DNA of 64,000 nucleotides from Zonotrichia leucophrys gambelii (lineage: Eukaryota; Chordata; Aves; Passeriformes; Passerellidae): contig NC_088172.1 of the NCBI RefSeq assembly GCF_028769735.1, forward strand, positions 71,510,631-71,574,630. Direction: 5' to 3'. Positions 1-12,300 of this stretch are shown here, in pieces. How positions within the stretch are numbered: position 1 is the first letter of the stretch; each line of letters starts with the position of its first letter. The notes under the pieces are model-generated. The model was not told where the DNA came from, did no database searches, and saw nothing but the letters and a program-made list of their open reading frames with translations. The translations under genes were made by a program, and so were the position numbers.

Positions 1-3000
1 ATTAATCCCCTCATGTGAAAAAATGAACTGGTCTATGAAAAATACGTAGGCATTTTTCCAGGACTTATGTTCGTAGCCAGCATGGAAATCCCAGACATGT
101 TGGATTGCATGCTCAGGCAGTTCAATATTTCCCAGACATGCCAGACCTACCCGTCATGTACTGTACTGATGTACAGTATATTCAACACACAAAGAATTCA
201 CTGGACCTACTGTGCCTGTTTGCTTGTGTGGGAATGAACAAAGAAGCTCTAGAAGCAGTACAAAAACAGATGAAGAGGAAAGCTATGGACAGCTTAGATA
301 AGAATGTTGTAGGGCCCTGAGAAAAAGAGAGCAAACTTTTAAGCTGACTGCCAAGTGAGAGAGGCTTCAGCTGTGAACAGGATTAATACCCTGATTCATG
401 CACTGTTTATCCTGTGATAGCTGCATGTAAGAGAGGAAAATACAGAGATATGTATGGAACAAGGACCAAAATTCAGGCTTCTTGTCTCCTTAGGTCTTGC
501 CCTTTAGATCCAAGTCACAAATTGTTCATGCTTATACTTTTGTTTCCATATTCTGGCCCCAGGAACCAAAATACTTCATTGCACAATGGCACAGATTCAA
601 CAGGAAAGGTAGAGAATTCTCTTGCCCCAAGCCTGAGAAGAGTCCACAGGGACAATAAGGTACTCCTTGGAAATCTGCAAATCTGATACCTGATGGCTTT
701 ACAGGGAAAGTGAATATATCCCTGCTTTTCCCCAGCTAGAAGCAGTGGATCCATCTGGAAGATGGGAAATTCACTTATCCCTGCTCCTACCTGCTTCTTG
801 ATTTATTAAGGGTTCTACTGATCCAAATAGCTTAGGAGTAAGTGGATTCAGCTACTGAAGTGAAACCCAGCTCCTTATTTCCCCTAGAAACAGGTTAGTA
901 AATACTGCTGAATACAACTGTGGGAGGAAGAAAAGCATTCTGATATACAGGCTGTAGCAGCTGAAATTTCCTGAGCTTGTTCTCCTGAATTGTTAGTGTT
1001 ATATTGAAGCCACATCTAGGATGGATGAAATTGCAGCAGTAATTGAGTGGAGCTCTATGGCTTTCTTGGTCATCATGGAATGTGGAGCTTTTGTGAATCC
1101 ACACAGGGATGTGAGAAAACTACCATCCCCTTCATGGATTCCTCAGTTCTGTACTCACTGCTCTTCCTTCTGGTAAATCTCCCTACGTGAAAAATACATG
1201 TTCAGTGTATATTTCCTGTGAGTCTGAAATTCACAATAGTGATAACTGAAATTATTTCATTTTATTACATGGTTGAAGACATTTATACTACCAAAAATAA
1301 AAACATCTCCTCCCCCCCCGCCCCCACAACAGTAAATAAAATATCAAAATACCCTCATTTCAATTCAAAAGGCTGTTTCCATTGCGCTGATACATGCTGG
1401 CAACTCCCTATATATTTCTGAATTTGGGAACATTGGTGTTTTTAATACCAAAGTTGTATTTCTTTCCTACACAAATGTTTTGTTTCTATTCTGTACCTCA
1501 TTGTGTCTTTGTTGCACATTAAATTTCTTTCTCTTTTCATTATTTAGTTCGTTAAGATCATTTATGTCTCCTTTGTAGCAGTCTCTTGACATAAACTCTT
1601 TCGTAAACAGGTTATTCACATGAGCAATCTCTACTACCAGAAAAGAAAAAGATCAAGATGAAACCTGCCACTAATACAAGCAGTGCTGAATCAGACTAAA
1701 CCTCATGAGACTAATTTCTCTTATCTTCACAGAAATATCATGGGCTTATTACATTAGTAGCTGCAAGGTGTTTCAAAACCTCTAAATGGAAAACGGTGGG
1801 AAATTGAGAAAGTGAATAGAAGAGTTCATTTTAATACAAACAATCTGTGTATGAATTGTTTTGAACCATTTCATATCCCATCAGTAAGTCTCTGTGCTAC
1901 TTTTTAGCCCTGCAAGTTTTTCCTCCCAGTTGAATCCTTAGCTTGGGACAGCTCAGTAGTTCAAAATTTAGTCTGGAATACCTAACAAGCAGGTATGCAG
2001 CTTTTTCTTAATACATCTTTGATTCCTCATGTGGAACATAGAAGTAAAAGTATCTGCTTTCTTTTAATGGCCTCAGAGCAACTGCATAAGCAATTTTAAA
2101 ATCATGACTAATTTACTTGTGAATATTTTTTCTCAAATTTAGAAGCCATAAATTAATACAAATTGTAAATAAATAAGCTATAAATGAATGGGATTGGCCA
2201 TTTACATTTGTAGATCTTCACATTTCACTTAAGTCACTGAAACTGTGAATTCAACCCAAGGATTTTTTCAGACCTTAACAAGCTAGAATATATAACTTTA
2301 AAATTACAAAGTTAAGGAACTAGGGAGTCAATATCTATTTAAGGATGTGTACCAGAAGCATATTGGAAGAAATAACTACTATATCTAGAAATGCAGTGTT
2401 GTATTTAAACTGATCACACTCAAGGTCACGTTGGATTTAGCTTCTTTAGCATGAAGAAAATATTCGTAACAAATAAGCATACTTAGCAAGGAAAGACAAT
2501 TTGCTGTCAGTTTACAGAAGAAAAGTAGAAGTATTTTAAACTGGTATGTCATTCTAGGGATTATTTGCATTTTTATTACAGAAAATCTGGCCACCAGAAA
2601 AGTAGGTGGATTAGATCAGCATCCACAATCCTCTTCATAGTGCTGCATACTGATAAGATTTAAAATGTTAGAATATAAATCTGAAAATACTGTGTTTATT
2701 TCACTGCAATCTGCTGTGTTTCAATAACTGCAGTATAAAATAGAAGAAATCAAATAGGATCAGGGATACACTGGATATGAACTAGGGTTTGTCATAGCTA
2801 ATGCCCTAGCTTAGTAGGTCCATAGAAAGTTCACAGCATTCTAGTCAAAGTACTTCCTATTCTGAACACAGTTTTGAGCTCTTGAAGGAAAAGCAGGAGC
2901 TCTGAGGCTGGTGGGTACAGACAAAGCTGATGGGTAGCTGTTGCCTTGGAAAGTGAGGGCCCAGCTGTAATACTTTCCACTTCAGTTCAAACTCATCAAA

Positions 3001-4650
3001 ACTTGTCTGAGCTTGAAACTTCAAATGACTGATTGCAATAGGGGCAAAATGGCTTGTCCTCTGGTTTTCAGCTCAATCAAATGCTGAAAAGGGAGAGAAA
3101 CAAAACACCTGAAACCCAGCCCTACCTCAAACCCCAGGAAGTATAGGATGAATGCAAGAAGGTCTATGGGATCCCCCCATGAGAATGAAATGGGGAAAAG
3201 AGAGATCTGGTGACAGTGGTGACTGCAGGGGGGGGACCTGGTGGGTGTGAAGCACACCAGCGTGTTGGTGTCCTGCCAACACAACTCTCCCTCTCATGGA
3301 TATGAGCTGGCTCATGTGGAGCCCTTCAGGAGTCTCTGGACTTACAATACGAGCAGTCCATAACCCAGACAAGCCATCAGCAGCTGGTTGAGAGGCAATT
3401 ATAGCTGATCCTGCTTTATGGCAAGAGGGCTGCATAACTCCCTGTGAGTTTCCTGACAATGTTTCTATAACTTTTGCACCATTGTGTATTCTGGCTGGAA
3501 CTCACAAATGCCAGAGGTTGTTACAACAATCTCAAATAGTGCCCTATTACCTACTTATCAAATTAACCTATTTTTGATGCTGCATAGAAACTTTTATTCC
3601 AAGAAATCACACCAAATTTCCAGTATTTTTCCTAGCTCTTTCTAGACTTTAATTCTGATAAATATAACTGGCCATAAAAGCCACCTATCCCTACTGACTC
3701 AATTCCCTTCATGTTTATAATCACCTTCTCAGTTTCTGTGGATGACGACGTGGATGTGGGTTAGCAAAAATGTTTAGGACAACGTGAAAAGCTCTTCTGA
3801 TTATAGCAACTTCATGTATGCCAAATTAAGAAGTTTGTTTTCTGGTATCTATCAAGCATGTTGAGGGAATCAGATTTTGCTAGTTCATCCATTAACCCTA
3901 GGAAGATAATGTTGCTTATGATAGCAAAACAGAGATATTTTCCCTGAGTAAATGTGTATTTCTATAAATTGTTTGAGCTTTTTTATTTCTCTTGATGGAT
4001 AGTTAGCAGACAGTCTATCTGCTCAGCTTTTTAATATCTTGGATAGAACCATGTACAGTTTAGATACCATTTGCAAAGTCCATGTGTCTACAGTTGCTGG
4101 GGTATACTTACAGTGAGAGAATAAGGTAGTATAGGTCAGCATTCATAACATAACATAAGTCTATATTTGTTTTTGTAACATCTTAGGGCAAACCCCCACA
4201 GACAAGTGGTTTTTTCCAAGGATATTTAGGCCTTATTTAGGCCCTCATAACTGGGATTTTTTTCTGTTAATATTTTCTTATTCATGTCATGATAGGAATT
4301 GGCCTTCCATGGCTGATTTCAGTATATTAGCAATATCTATTTGCTAATCCCTGGAGTTTTTTTTCCTGTACATAATTAGAAATATGGTGATTCATATTGT
4401 AAACTGCTAAGTACCCTGAGAGATGTTGCAAATCTGGATTTTGTTGTAGGCTTCAGAAAATGTTAATACACCCATCTGACATTAGGAGATACTCAGCATC
4501 ATGCAAGTTCATATACCTTCTCTTTCAGTCTGCAGGAAGACAAGTTCAGTAGATTTCCTGGTCAGGCTTGGCTGCAAGAAGCAAATGAAAGTAGCTGTGT
4601 ACCCAGTGCTTTGAACAGCACGTACCTGTTCAAGTGTGACCCTGGAGTCT
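1..4650. other. AT-rich unique DNA, no gene recognised
   Basis: Stops are dense in all six frames and the longest open frame is about 110 codons with no recognisable domain. A short C-run (1312-1325, broken by one G) and a G8 run (3228-3235) are the only simple-sequence features I noticed. I see no interspersed repeat here. Confidence 0.6.
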
Positions 4651-4654
4651 TAAC

Positions 4655-4795
4655 TTCAGACACTTGGATGGGAGTTAAGGAAACAAGCAGGAAGGTAAGA
4701 TGACTTGCTGGTAACAGAGGCAGTGATGCAGTCAGGAAGTGAACACAGCATCTCCTGCTTCTCAAAACATTCCTGCCTCACAAATTACCATCTCA
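4655..4795 (-). mobile_element. CORE-SINE/MIR-like relic
   Basis: The + strand carries, in order, blocks resembling the reverse complement of the MIR/CORE-SINE core: a 'gggagttaaggaaac' block, a 'gatgacttgc' block, a 'cagtgatgcagtcagg' block, then a 'catctcctgc' block. These correspond to the core segments that read as 'gaggaaactgaggc', 'gacttgcccaaggtcac' and 'agctgggaatagaaccc' in the family. Divergence is high, so the copy is ancient. The consensus comparison is from memory and the borders are approximate. It has no coding capacity and no visible target-site duplication. Confidence 0.5.
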
Positions 4796-7700
4796 CATGA
4801 AAAATGATGGTGAGAAGAAACAGCCCTGAGGAGAAGAAAAGTCTCAGCAATAAGAAAGATGAGAAGGAGGATGGTTTGATTAGTTCAGACTCATAGAGAA
4901 CAGGCAGACAAGAAAATTTTTCTCAAACCAGGGGGATAGATGGTTTGGATGTAGTTATGGGGAATAGCATCCTATCATTGGTAGGAACTTGCAATAAATT
5001 AGCAGTTTCTTAGACATTAAAATTCTGTCACTTCTTAATGATAAAAAAATAAAACCACAAGATATTATCAGTATAATTCTCCCAGTCCTTCCCTCTTAAT
5101 ATATATGGGATTAATGTCAACAGCCATGTCAATGCCATCCCTTTTAAATCAGAAGGGTTCTTCTCTCAATGTCCAGGTCATCATTGCTTTTGAGCTGAAG
5201 CAGACTCCCATTAAGGAGAGATCCCCCATAAGGAAATGCCTTATTTTTGGGATTATGTTAAAGCAAACATTCCCATCTCCTTTCCTAGTTAGTTGATCTA
5301 GCCCCCAGAGCTGATTACAGCCTTTTATAACCTGCCCCCACAGTAACTAGGTTCTAGAGCATGTAGGTAGATTTTAGCATGATAGTGAGTTTAGTTATGA
5401 ACATTTTGCAAGGTTTAATATAATTAATATATTCTCTTCAGTGCCTATCTGTTTTTTTTCCCTCTCTCTTCACTTTTCTATTATTAAAAAAATCTTTTTT
5501 TTTTCTTCAGAAAGAAAGATACAAAGAGTTTAGGTTAGAAGTTTGAAAAAAAAAGGTAATCAACTCTCACAAGCTCATCATTGAATTCTACCAGAAACAC
5601 TGCTACAGGGGTCCTGTTACCTTATGGCAGTGAAGCTGTTTGAGTTTTCATGCTTAGTAGTAAGGAGAAAGATTTGCTGTAATGCTCTGTCTGCTTAACT
5701 CTTAACAGCCATGCAGAGTAGGAGTAAAAAGGTATTCTTTATTGCCCTGCTGATTTGGTTCTGTGGGCGGTTTTTCATTACTAGATTTGCAAGCAGCAAG
5801 CAGGTCACACTTGTGACTATTGTACAGGCTGTATACAGCTTTTTCACCCTCTGTCTCAGCTACAGTCCACCTTGGGGAAGTGTAGCACTGTTACTGTACT
5901 GATGTGCATTTTGGAAATGTTTTCTCAGCCTTCAGCTGGATCTTGTGCTCATACTGAGACTAGAGTGGTGTTCCAGTCCTATTGACATACTAGTCTTTGT
6001 AGTAGATTTTATGAGGATAAAACCATGGATACTGTCTCAGGAACTTGAGCAGGCAATCATGAAGAGGACAACAATCTGCAGTTCCCTTGACTTACATGAA
6101 ATAGACTCAGAACAGCTGGCAGTGGGATGTAAAATGTCCATGTCCTCTCTACACAATTCTGTCTATATATCCAGCATCAAGGCAGGGCAAAAGCATCTTG
6201 AATCACCTTTCTTTCCTTGGTCATCCAATATTACTTTCAGAAGGTCAAGGTGCCAACACATTATTTTTTTAATAACTTTTTCTTATCTCTCAAATTACAG
6301 AGAGACTTTGGTGGGGATTTTGTTTCTTTGCTTAGTTTTGTCTTGGTTTTTTTGATTGTTTGTTTGTTTTCATTTATACAAGAAAGCGTGGTCCTTGATT
6401 CAGCTTAAGTGATGCAATTAGGTTTAGATCATGCTTTACAGAGAACCTTTTGGAATTAACACAAACAAACTATGCAAATGGGCTCTTCTAATTCTTAAAC
6501 TTCTGTGGGTATTCATTCTCAATATAACAATTCTGAGACACAACTTTAAAAATATGAAAAGATAAAGTATTTTAAATTCTTGAGTTGAAGCTTAAAAAAC
6601 CTGCAATTATGCAGTATGCAGTATTTCAAGTCCACCTGGGTATTTATATTACTAATTATTCCATAATACCTTTGATATTTTACATTTGTTGTAAGAAAAG
6701 GATTTTAAAAAAAATTACAAAATAGGCAAAGAAAAGTGAAAATTATCACAAGGAATACTCCTTGGACATTCATTATTCTCTATGTATCAATTAACTTTTC
6801 CAGATCACCCTGAATAATTCAGACAGACATCTTATTTTATATTCAATTCTTTGTCTTTTTGCTACTAAAATGCAATTTTTAGTAAGTGAGATTTAAAGCC
6901 TGAGAGAGACAAAAAGAGTTTGGTTTAACTATAACTGATGAACACATTTTTAGTAGAAAAATCTTAATTTATCTCACTCCTGAAATCCATTGAGACTAAC
7001 ATTCTAACAAGAACTGTATGCATGTAACTAAAGAACAGAACACCTAGGGAAGCTGGTAAAAATGCTCTAATTAACTTCATGAAGTTCTGCCTAATAATTA
7101 CTTATGTGAAATACATGTAACTTTATTAAACTACAATTCTGATTTCCCCTTTCTTTTTTTGTTTTTGGTAGGCAGAGAAGGAATGTACAAATCTGGAATG
7201 CTTACTTTCATTCTAAATCTAACTACTCTCATAATTTTTGTACATATGTATTAATAATTTAGCTGGACTGTAACCATGACAATATTGATAGCATATGTAG
7301 AATAAATAGGAAACAAGACTACTTACCCAGGAAACGTCAACACATAGAACATTATAAGAACATTTGAAATTCTCAGATATGAACAAGCCATTAGTTATTT
7401 ATAATGTTTCTTATATTGTAAGGTATTACAGGTTAATTTTTTTAAGTTGTTTTCCCCTGTTATACATTTGTCTATCAATAGTCTCAACCATTTCACAGTC
7501 GTGACATGTAAAAGGTTAAACTTGACAGTTGTCCTTTAGATTATATTGCTTTAAATGCCAAAGTGTGTCTTTCTATTTAAACCTTCTGCTGGGGAAAATA
7601 TTAATTGAGGAATAGTGTTCACTATTCAATGTGGAAATATTAGATTACATTGCAACCATATTATCTGAAATTACTGTTTGGAGTTCAAATCAGAGCAATC

Positions 7701-8790
7701 AGGTGCTCTGTCTTTTGCAAAGCTTCCCATTAATTCCAAAATACTATTTTATTTCTGCCTGTTTTCTCAGTTACTTTCCTGTTTCATTCTTCACAGCTTT
7801 CATTCATTGGAATCAATACCAAGCTGCACTAGGGCTATGAAATGAGCCTTTTCAACAATTTGGGGACACTGCAGACAATGCCTGTCACCTATTGTGACAT
7901 GTATTTCAGATGAGTGAGATGAAAGCTCAAGTTCTACCATGTGCTGGCAGTTTCTGTCAGGTGGGACAGGTTATTGATGACCTTTACTGCTGGATAATAC
8001 CTAAAGGAAATCAGAAACTGTCAATATGTTTGGTGAAGAGGGGCAGAGAAATGGTTCTTTGGTAGTCCTAGGACTCCATTTAGGTGTATTTTTCTGCTTA
8101 TTTCACAGCTACAATGTGTGCAGAACACTTCCTTTCTCTTTATTACTATTGTTAGAAACACAATAAAATCATCAGTATCTTTAAAAATAACACTGAAGTG
8201 GCCAATGTTAATGTTAGTCAAAGGGCTGTTTCTATGTCTTCATATATTTGTAGGTCTTCCTTCAGGATATATGAGGGTTAAAACTGTACCATTAAAATAT
8301 TCCAAATACATAAACTTTAATATCAGCAATTACAAATGAATATAATCTCAAGCTAATATAAGAAAAAGGTAATTTCTATAGGCCACTAACTAATGCTGAA
8401 CTTCTAGAATGGTGATTTTCTGTCAGAATTGCATGTTAGTTTAACCTCTGTGTTGCTTTAAATGCAATTAGAGCCAGGGCTGGTGAAGGAAGGGAGTGGC
8501 GGTGGTGGAAGAGAAGGGCTGGACATTTGCATCATTTGAGCAAGATGTGACAGGGAAGCTGGTACCTGGCAATTTTTTCCTGTTTGGGTAGTACAGCCAC
8601 CTTCACACTTTGGGGCACCACTGGTCCCTAATCTCATCTGTCAGGTACTGGGACCTTTGGAGACAACACTTCCAAATCCATCTTTAGCTGGAATTCCGCT
8701 AAGAAATTCCTAAGGCCTAAGGAAAGCCTTACTAAATGCAAACAAAATTTCTCTGAGATACAGGTACATTTGCATGGGTAAAAAGCTCTT
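4796..8790. other. AT-rich unique DNA, no gene recognised
   Basis: One frame of 136 codons opens at 5945-6355 (+). Its product has hydrophobic stretches but no family likeness, and I see no splice, promoter or polyadenylation context that would make it a gene. The rest is short-frame AT-rich DNA with scattered poly-A and poly-T runs. Confidence 0.55.
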
Positions 8791-8883
8791 TACCTTAATT
8801 CTTCTCTTCTGCTCTTCTTTCTTCTAGCCTTCTCCCTCCTTGATTTCTTTATCTTCCTTGTCTCTCTTTGCTATCTGCTTCAA

Positions 8884-9311
8884 TTCTTCTCTTCTCTTCT
8901 CTTTCTTCTCTTCTCTTCTCTTCTTTTCTCCTTCTCTTCCTTCTCTTCTCTTTCTTCTCTTCTCTTCTCTCTTCTCTTCTCTTCTCTTCTCTTCTCTTCT
9001 CTTTCTTCTTCTCTTCTCTTCTCTTCTTCTTCTCTCTCTTCTCTTCTCTTCCTTCTCTCTCTTCTCTTCTCTCTCCTCTCTCTCTCTCTCTCTCCTCTCC
9101 TCTCCTTCTCTCTCTCTCTCCTTCTCTCTCTCTCTTCTCCTCTCCTCTCCTCTCCTCTCCTCTCCTTCTCTCCTCTCCTCTCCTCTCCTCTCCTCTCCTC
9201 TCCTCTCCTCTCCTCTCCTCTCTCTCCTCCTCCTCTCCTCTCTCTCTTCTCCTCTCCTCTCCTCTCCTCTCCTCTCCTCTCCTCTCCTCTCCTCCTCTTT
9301 TTCTTTCTCTT
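8884..9311. repeat. 428-nt uninterrupted polypyrimidine tract
   Basis: Reading base by base, no A or G occurs on the + strand between the A at 8883 and the A at 9312. The left part (about 8884-9060) is built on TTCTC pentamers. The middle (about 9060-9130) is mostly TC dinucleotides. The right part (about 9130-9300) is built on TCCTC pentamers. A looser pyrimidine-rich lead-in begins near 8795. Such homopurine/homopyrimidine mirror sequence is known to favour triplex (H-DNA) formation and polymerase stalling. The long open frames here on both strands, rich in Ser/Leu or Arg/Glu, are by-products of low complexity and not genes. Confidence 0.97.
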
Positions 9312-12300
9312 ATTTTTTTGTCATAAATGTTAACTGTTATAAAGAGATTTGTGATAGGCAAGTTTAAAAGCACACATTTTCTACAGATTTCACAGAACTG
9401 CAGCTATCTCTAGTCACACAGTCCTGTGAAATTGAAATGGAATTGATAAAACTCATAAAAAGATTTCTGTGTTTTGTGTATTTAACAGAGCTAATTTATT
9501 ATTTGAATTAACTCTGTTATGTTATGTATAATTTACCCCAAAGATTTCTGGAATTATTTAAAGTAGTGTCTAAAAGTGTAACCTTAGTAAATAAATTGAG
9601 GCATTGGGCAAAGGATGTAGTAGTAAGTGAGAGAAGAACAGTAGCTCACAAGAGAGGCTGAAGTTCCTATATCCAACATTCTCTGGCACAAAATACATGC
9701 CACAAAAAATAGGTAGAGAGCGAATGTTGACATTTGGCAGAATTGGTGGTTAATAGCTAAATTCTACAATAATTTATCCATATCATATTAGTCAACAAGA
9801 GCATATTCTGTCTGGGAAAAAATGGTATTTTATGACATGCATTAAAATTCAGTATTAATTAAAATAATTTGTTCAAATACCACTTTTTGTATGAAGAACA
9901 TTTTGTAACAGATAATATAATTAAATTATCCAGATTCTTGGAAATAGAAGCATATGTGCTCAACAGATGACGTTTTTTAGCTCAAGTCTCTTCTTTTTAT
10001 ACAAAAGCAAACAACAGCAAAATGTAGTAACATCTTTTCCAGTACAGAAGGTATGGCAACAATGATAATACTATGTCTCAGTGACCATTAACCTCCATCA
10101 GCAAAAATTAGCTGGAAATGTAAGGACAATGTGACAATTTTTATATCCCAGCAAGGCAGATGAGAAAGCTGAACATCTTTACATGTATCCAAGTTGCTCT
10201 ACATGATCACATGGATCCTTGACAAGCCAACCGTTATGAAATTCAGTCAGAAAACAGAAAATGAATTATTCAACACAATCTGAAAGAATTTGTCTTTGAA
10301 GGGTGACACTCATTTCTGCTGCATTACACAAAGAACCTTGCTTGGGGGGCAGAGACTCTGAAGTGGCTTTTTGGTGGTTTTCTTCTGTTTATTTTTGGGC
10401 TTTGGTTTGTGGCAATTTTTTATTCAGCTGTCAAAGCAATTACACAGACAATAAAGCCATTTGAGCATTTTTATTTCTCGTTGTCAACATGAAAATCTGT
10501 AAAATTGAATGGAACCCAATTAATCCACATTGGGAAAATCCTATTTTTGATTGTCCAATGCTGAAATATTTTGTTAGCTTTTAGTCATTAGTTTACCATT
10601 TAGGACACTAAAGTATCTTGGTTTTTAGGTACACACTGATAAAAGTCAGGGAGATGGACACTTAGATTTCTAATTTATTAGAAATTAGTATTTATAATAA
10701 ATACTAATGTTATTAGTGTCAGGGCTTTTCCTCATATCAGCCCAGGAAGGGGGGAAGTGTTAAGGAGATCTTTTCTCTACCTGAGAGGACTAAAATCTGT
10801 ATTATCCTCCTTCTTGAAGAGCATGGCTCTGGGCAGATCCTCATTCTCTTTAGGAGGGGATGCTTCCACTTTGTATGAAAGCACAGCACTGAGCCCAGAT
10901 GTTTCATGTCTTTTCCAGCCACCAACCACTATATTTTCTCTATATGTCTTTTTCTGATAGGCCTCTCATGATGGACAGTACCAGTTACAGCATGGAGAAA
11001 GCCTCAGTCACAGCGTACTAGGAAACAGTGAGGAGTTAGTGCCACGCTTGAGTACCACTAGTTCAGAACTTCTCAAGAAGCTGGAGAGCAGCATGCATCT
11101 TGCTTTCTCATCTGAATGATGTAGCCCTTCTTTTCTTTGCCTTTTCTGTCACATACATAAACAAAATTATGTTGAAACAATCCATTACGTAGATATGTCA
11201 ATTACTACTTTTTGATATTTTAAAAATTATTCTGCTAATATTGCTTGGCAAATTTGAACCAAACTAGTGACCATTTTCTGTATGCTTTAGTGACATCCTC
11301 CCAAAATGTTATTAACATATAATGTCAGTTCCTTTGCAGCAAAGCCACTACAAGAAGTCTAAAAACACTCTGGATGATAGTAAACAAGACTTTAACAAAA
11401 TATTACAGAAACGTTAAAACAGAAAAGGGAACTCTACAAATAAAAAACTGTACTGCATTACACTCCTACTATCCAGGGAAAACCATTTCCATTGGAATAC
11501 TTACAGAATTATTGCCACCCAGAATAAATCAGGAATTCATAACACTTCATTTCTATTTCTGCCTTCTTAAGAAAAAAATGATCATTCAGATAATCTTGCT
11601 TGATATAATTGTTTCAAGTTACTCATAGACATGATAATTTATTCAATGAAGTCTGATTTCTTGCTGTTTTGGTAATAATTTGATCCCATTTCAGTACTCT
11701 ATTCTCTTGTGCCAGTCAGGCCTCCTTTACAGCAGTCTTCTCTTTTCCTCACATATATTGGGTAAACCAAGCTGTAATGCAGTTTCCTAAGCTCTGAATG
11801 TCATGCTGTCCTCTTTAGCTCTTTGAAGGACATGGTGATCTTACAGAAAGAACTTTACCCAGAATTAAAGAAGAGTAAACTAGGAGTCTGCTTATACATA
11901 TTTTAAATTAAATACTGCTGCCATAACTTTTTCACACCTTCCCACCTGAAGCCTTTTCTCGCAACTAATTTGGTCTCAAATAGAATCAGCAACCGGTTGA
12001 GAACTTTCTCTAAGAATAGACACTTCAAATGGTCACACTTTAGGCAAAACCACCTAATTTTCTTTCTTTATATTTTTTAATATATGTAATTTTATATATG
12101 CCATTTAGCAACAAGAGAGGGAGAACTTGATAATACAATTTTTGGGAGAAATAGATCAAAACTGCCATCAGAAGACATGGGAGTTTTATGTGTGATTGCT
12201 GCTCCTAGACCCTGATGAATCCTGTGAGGGGCCCTTGGACTGGGCCCACTGATCATTCTGTGAGAATACAACCCCTCTTTCTCCCTACAAGAACAATACA

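Noticed and set aside
5945..6355. 136-codon frame as a possible membrane protein
   Set aside because: No recognisable family, no exon or promoter context, ordinary AT-rich composition. A frame of this length is plausible by chance in 64 kb.
8840..9373. Overlapping 150-175-codon open frames on both strands
   Set aside because: They exist only because the pyrimidine tract cannot encode stops. The products are Ser/Leu or Arg/Glu low-complexity sequence.
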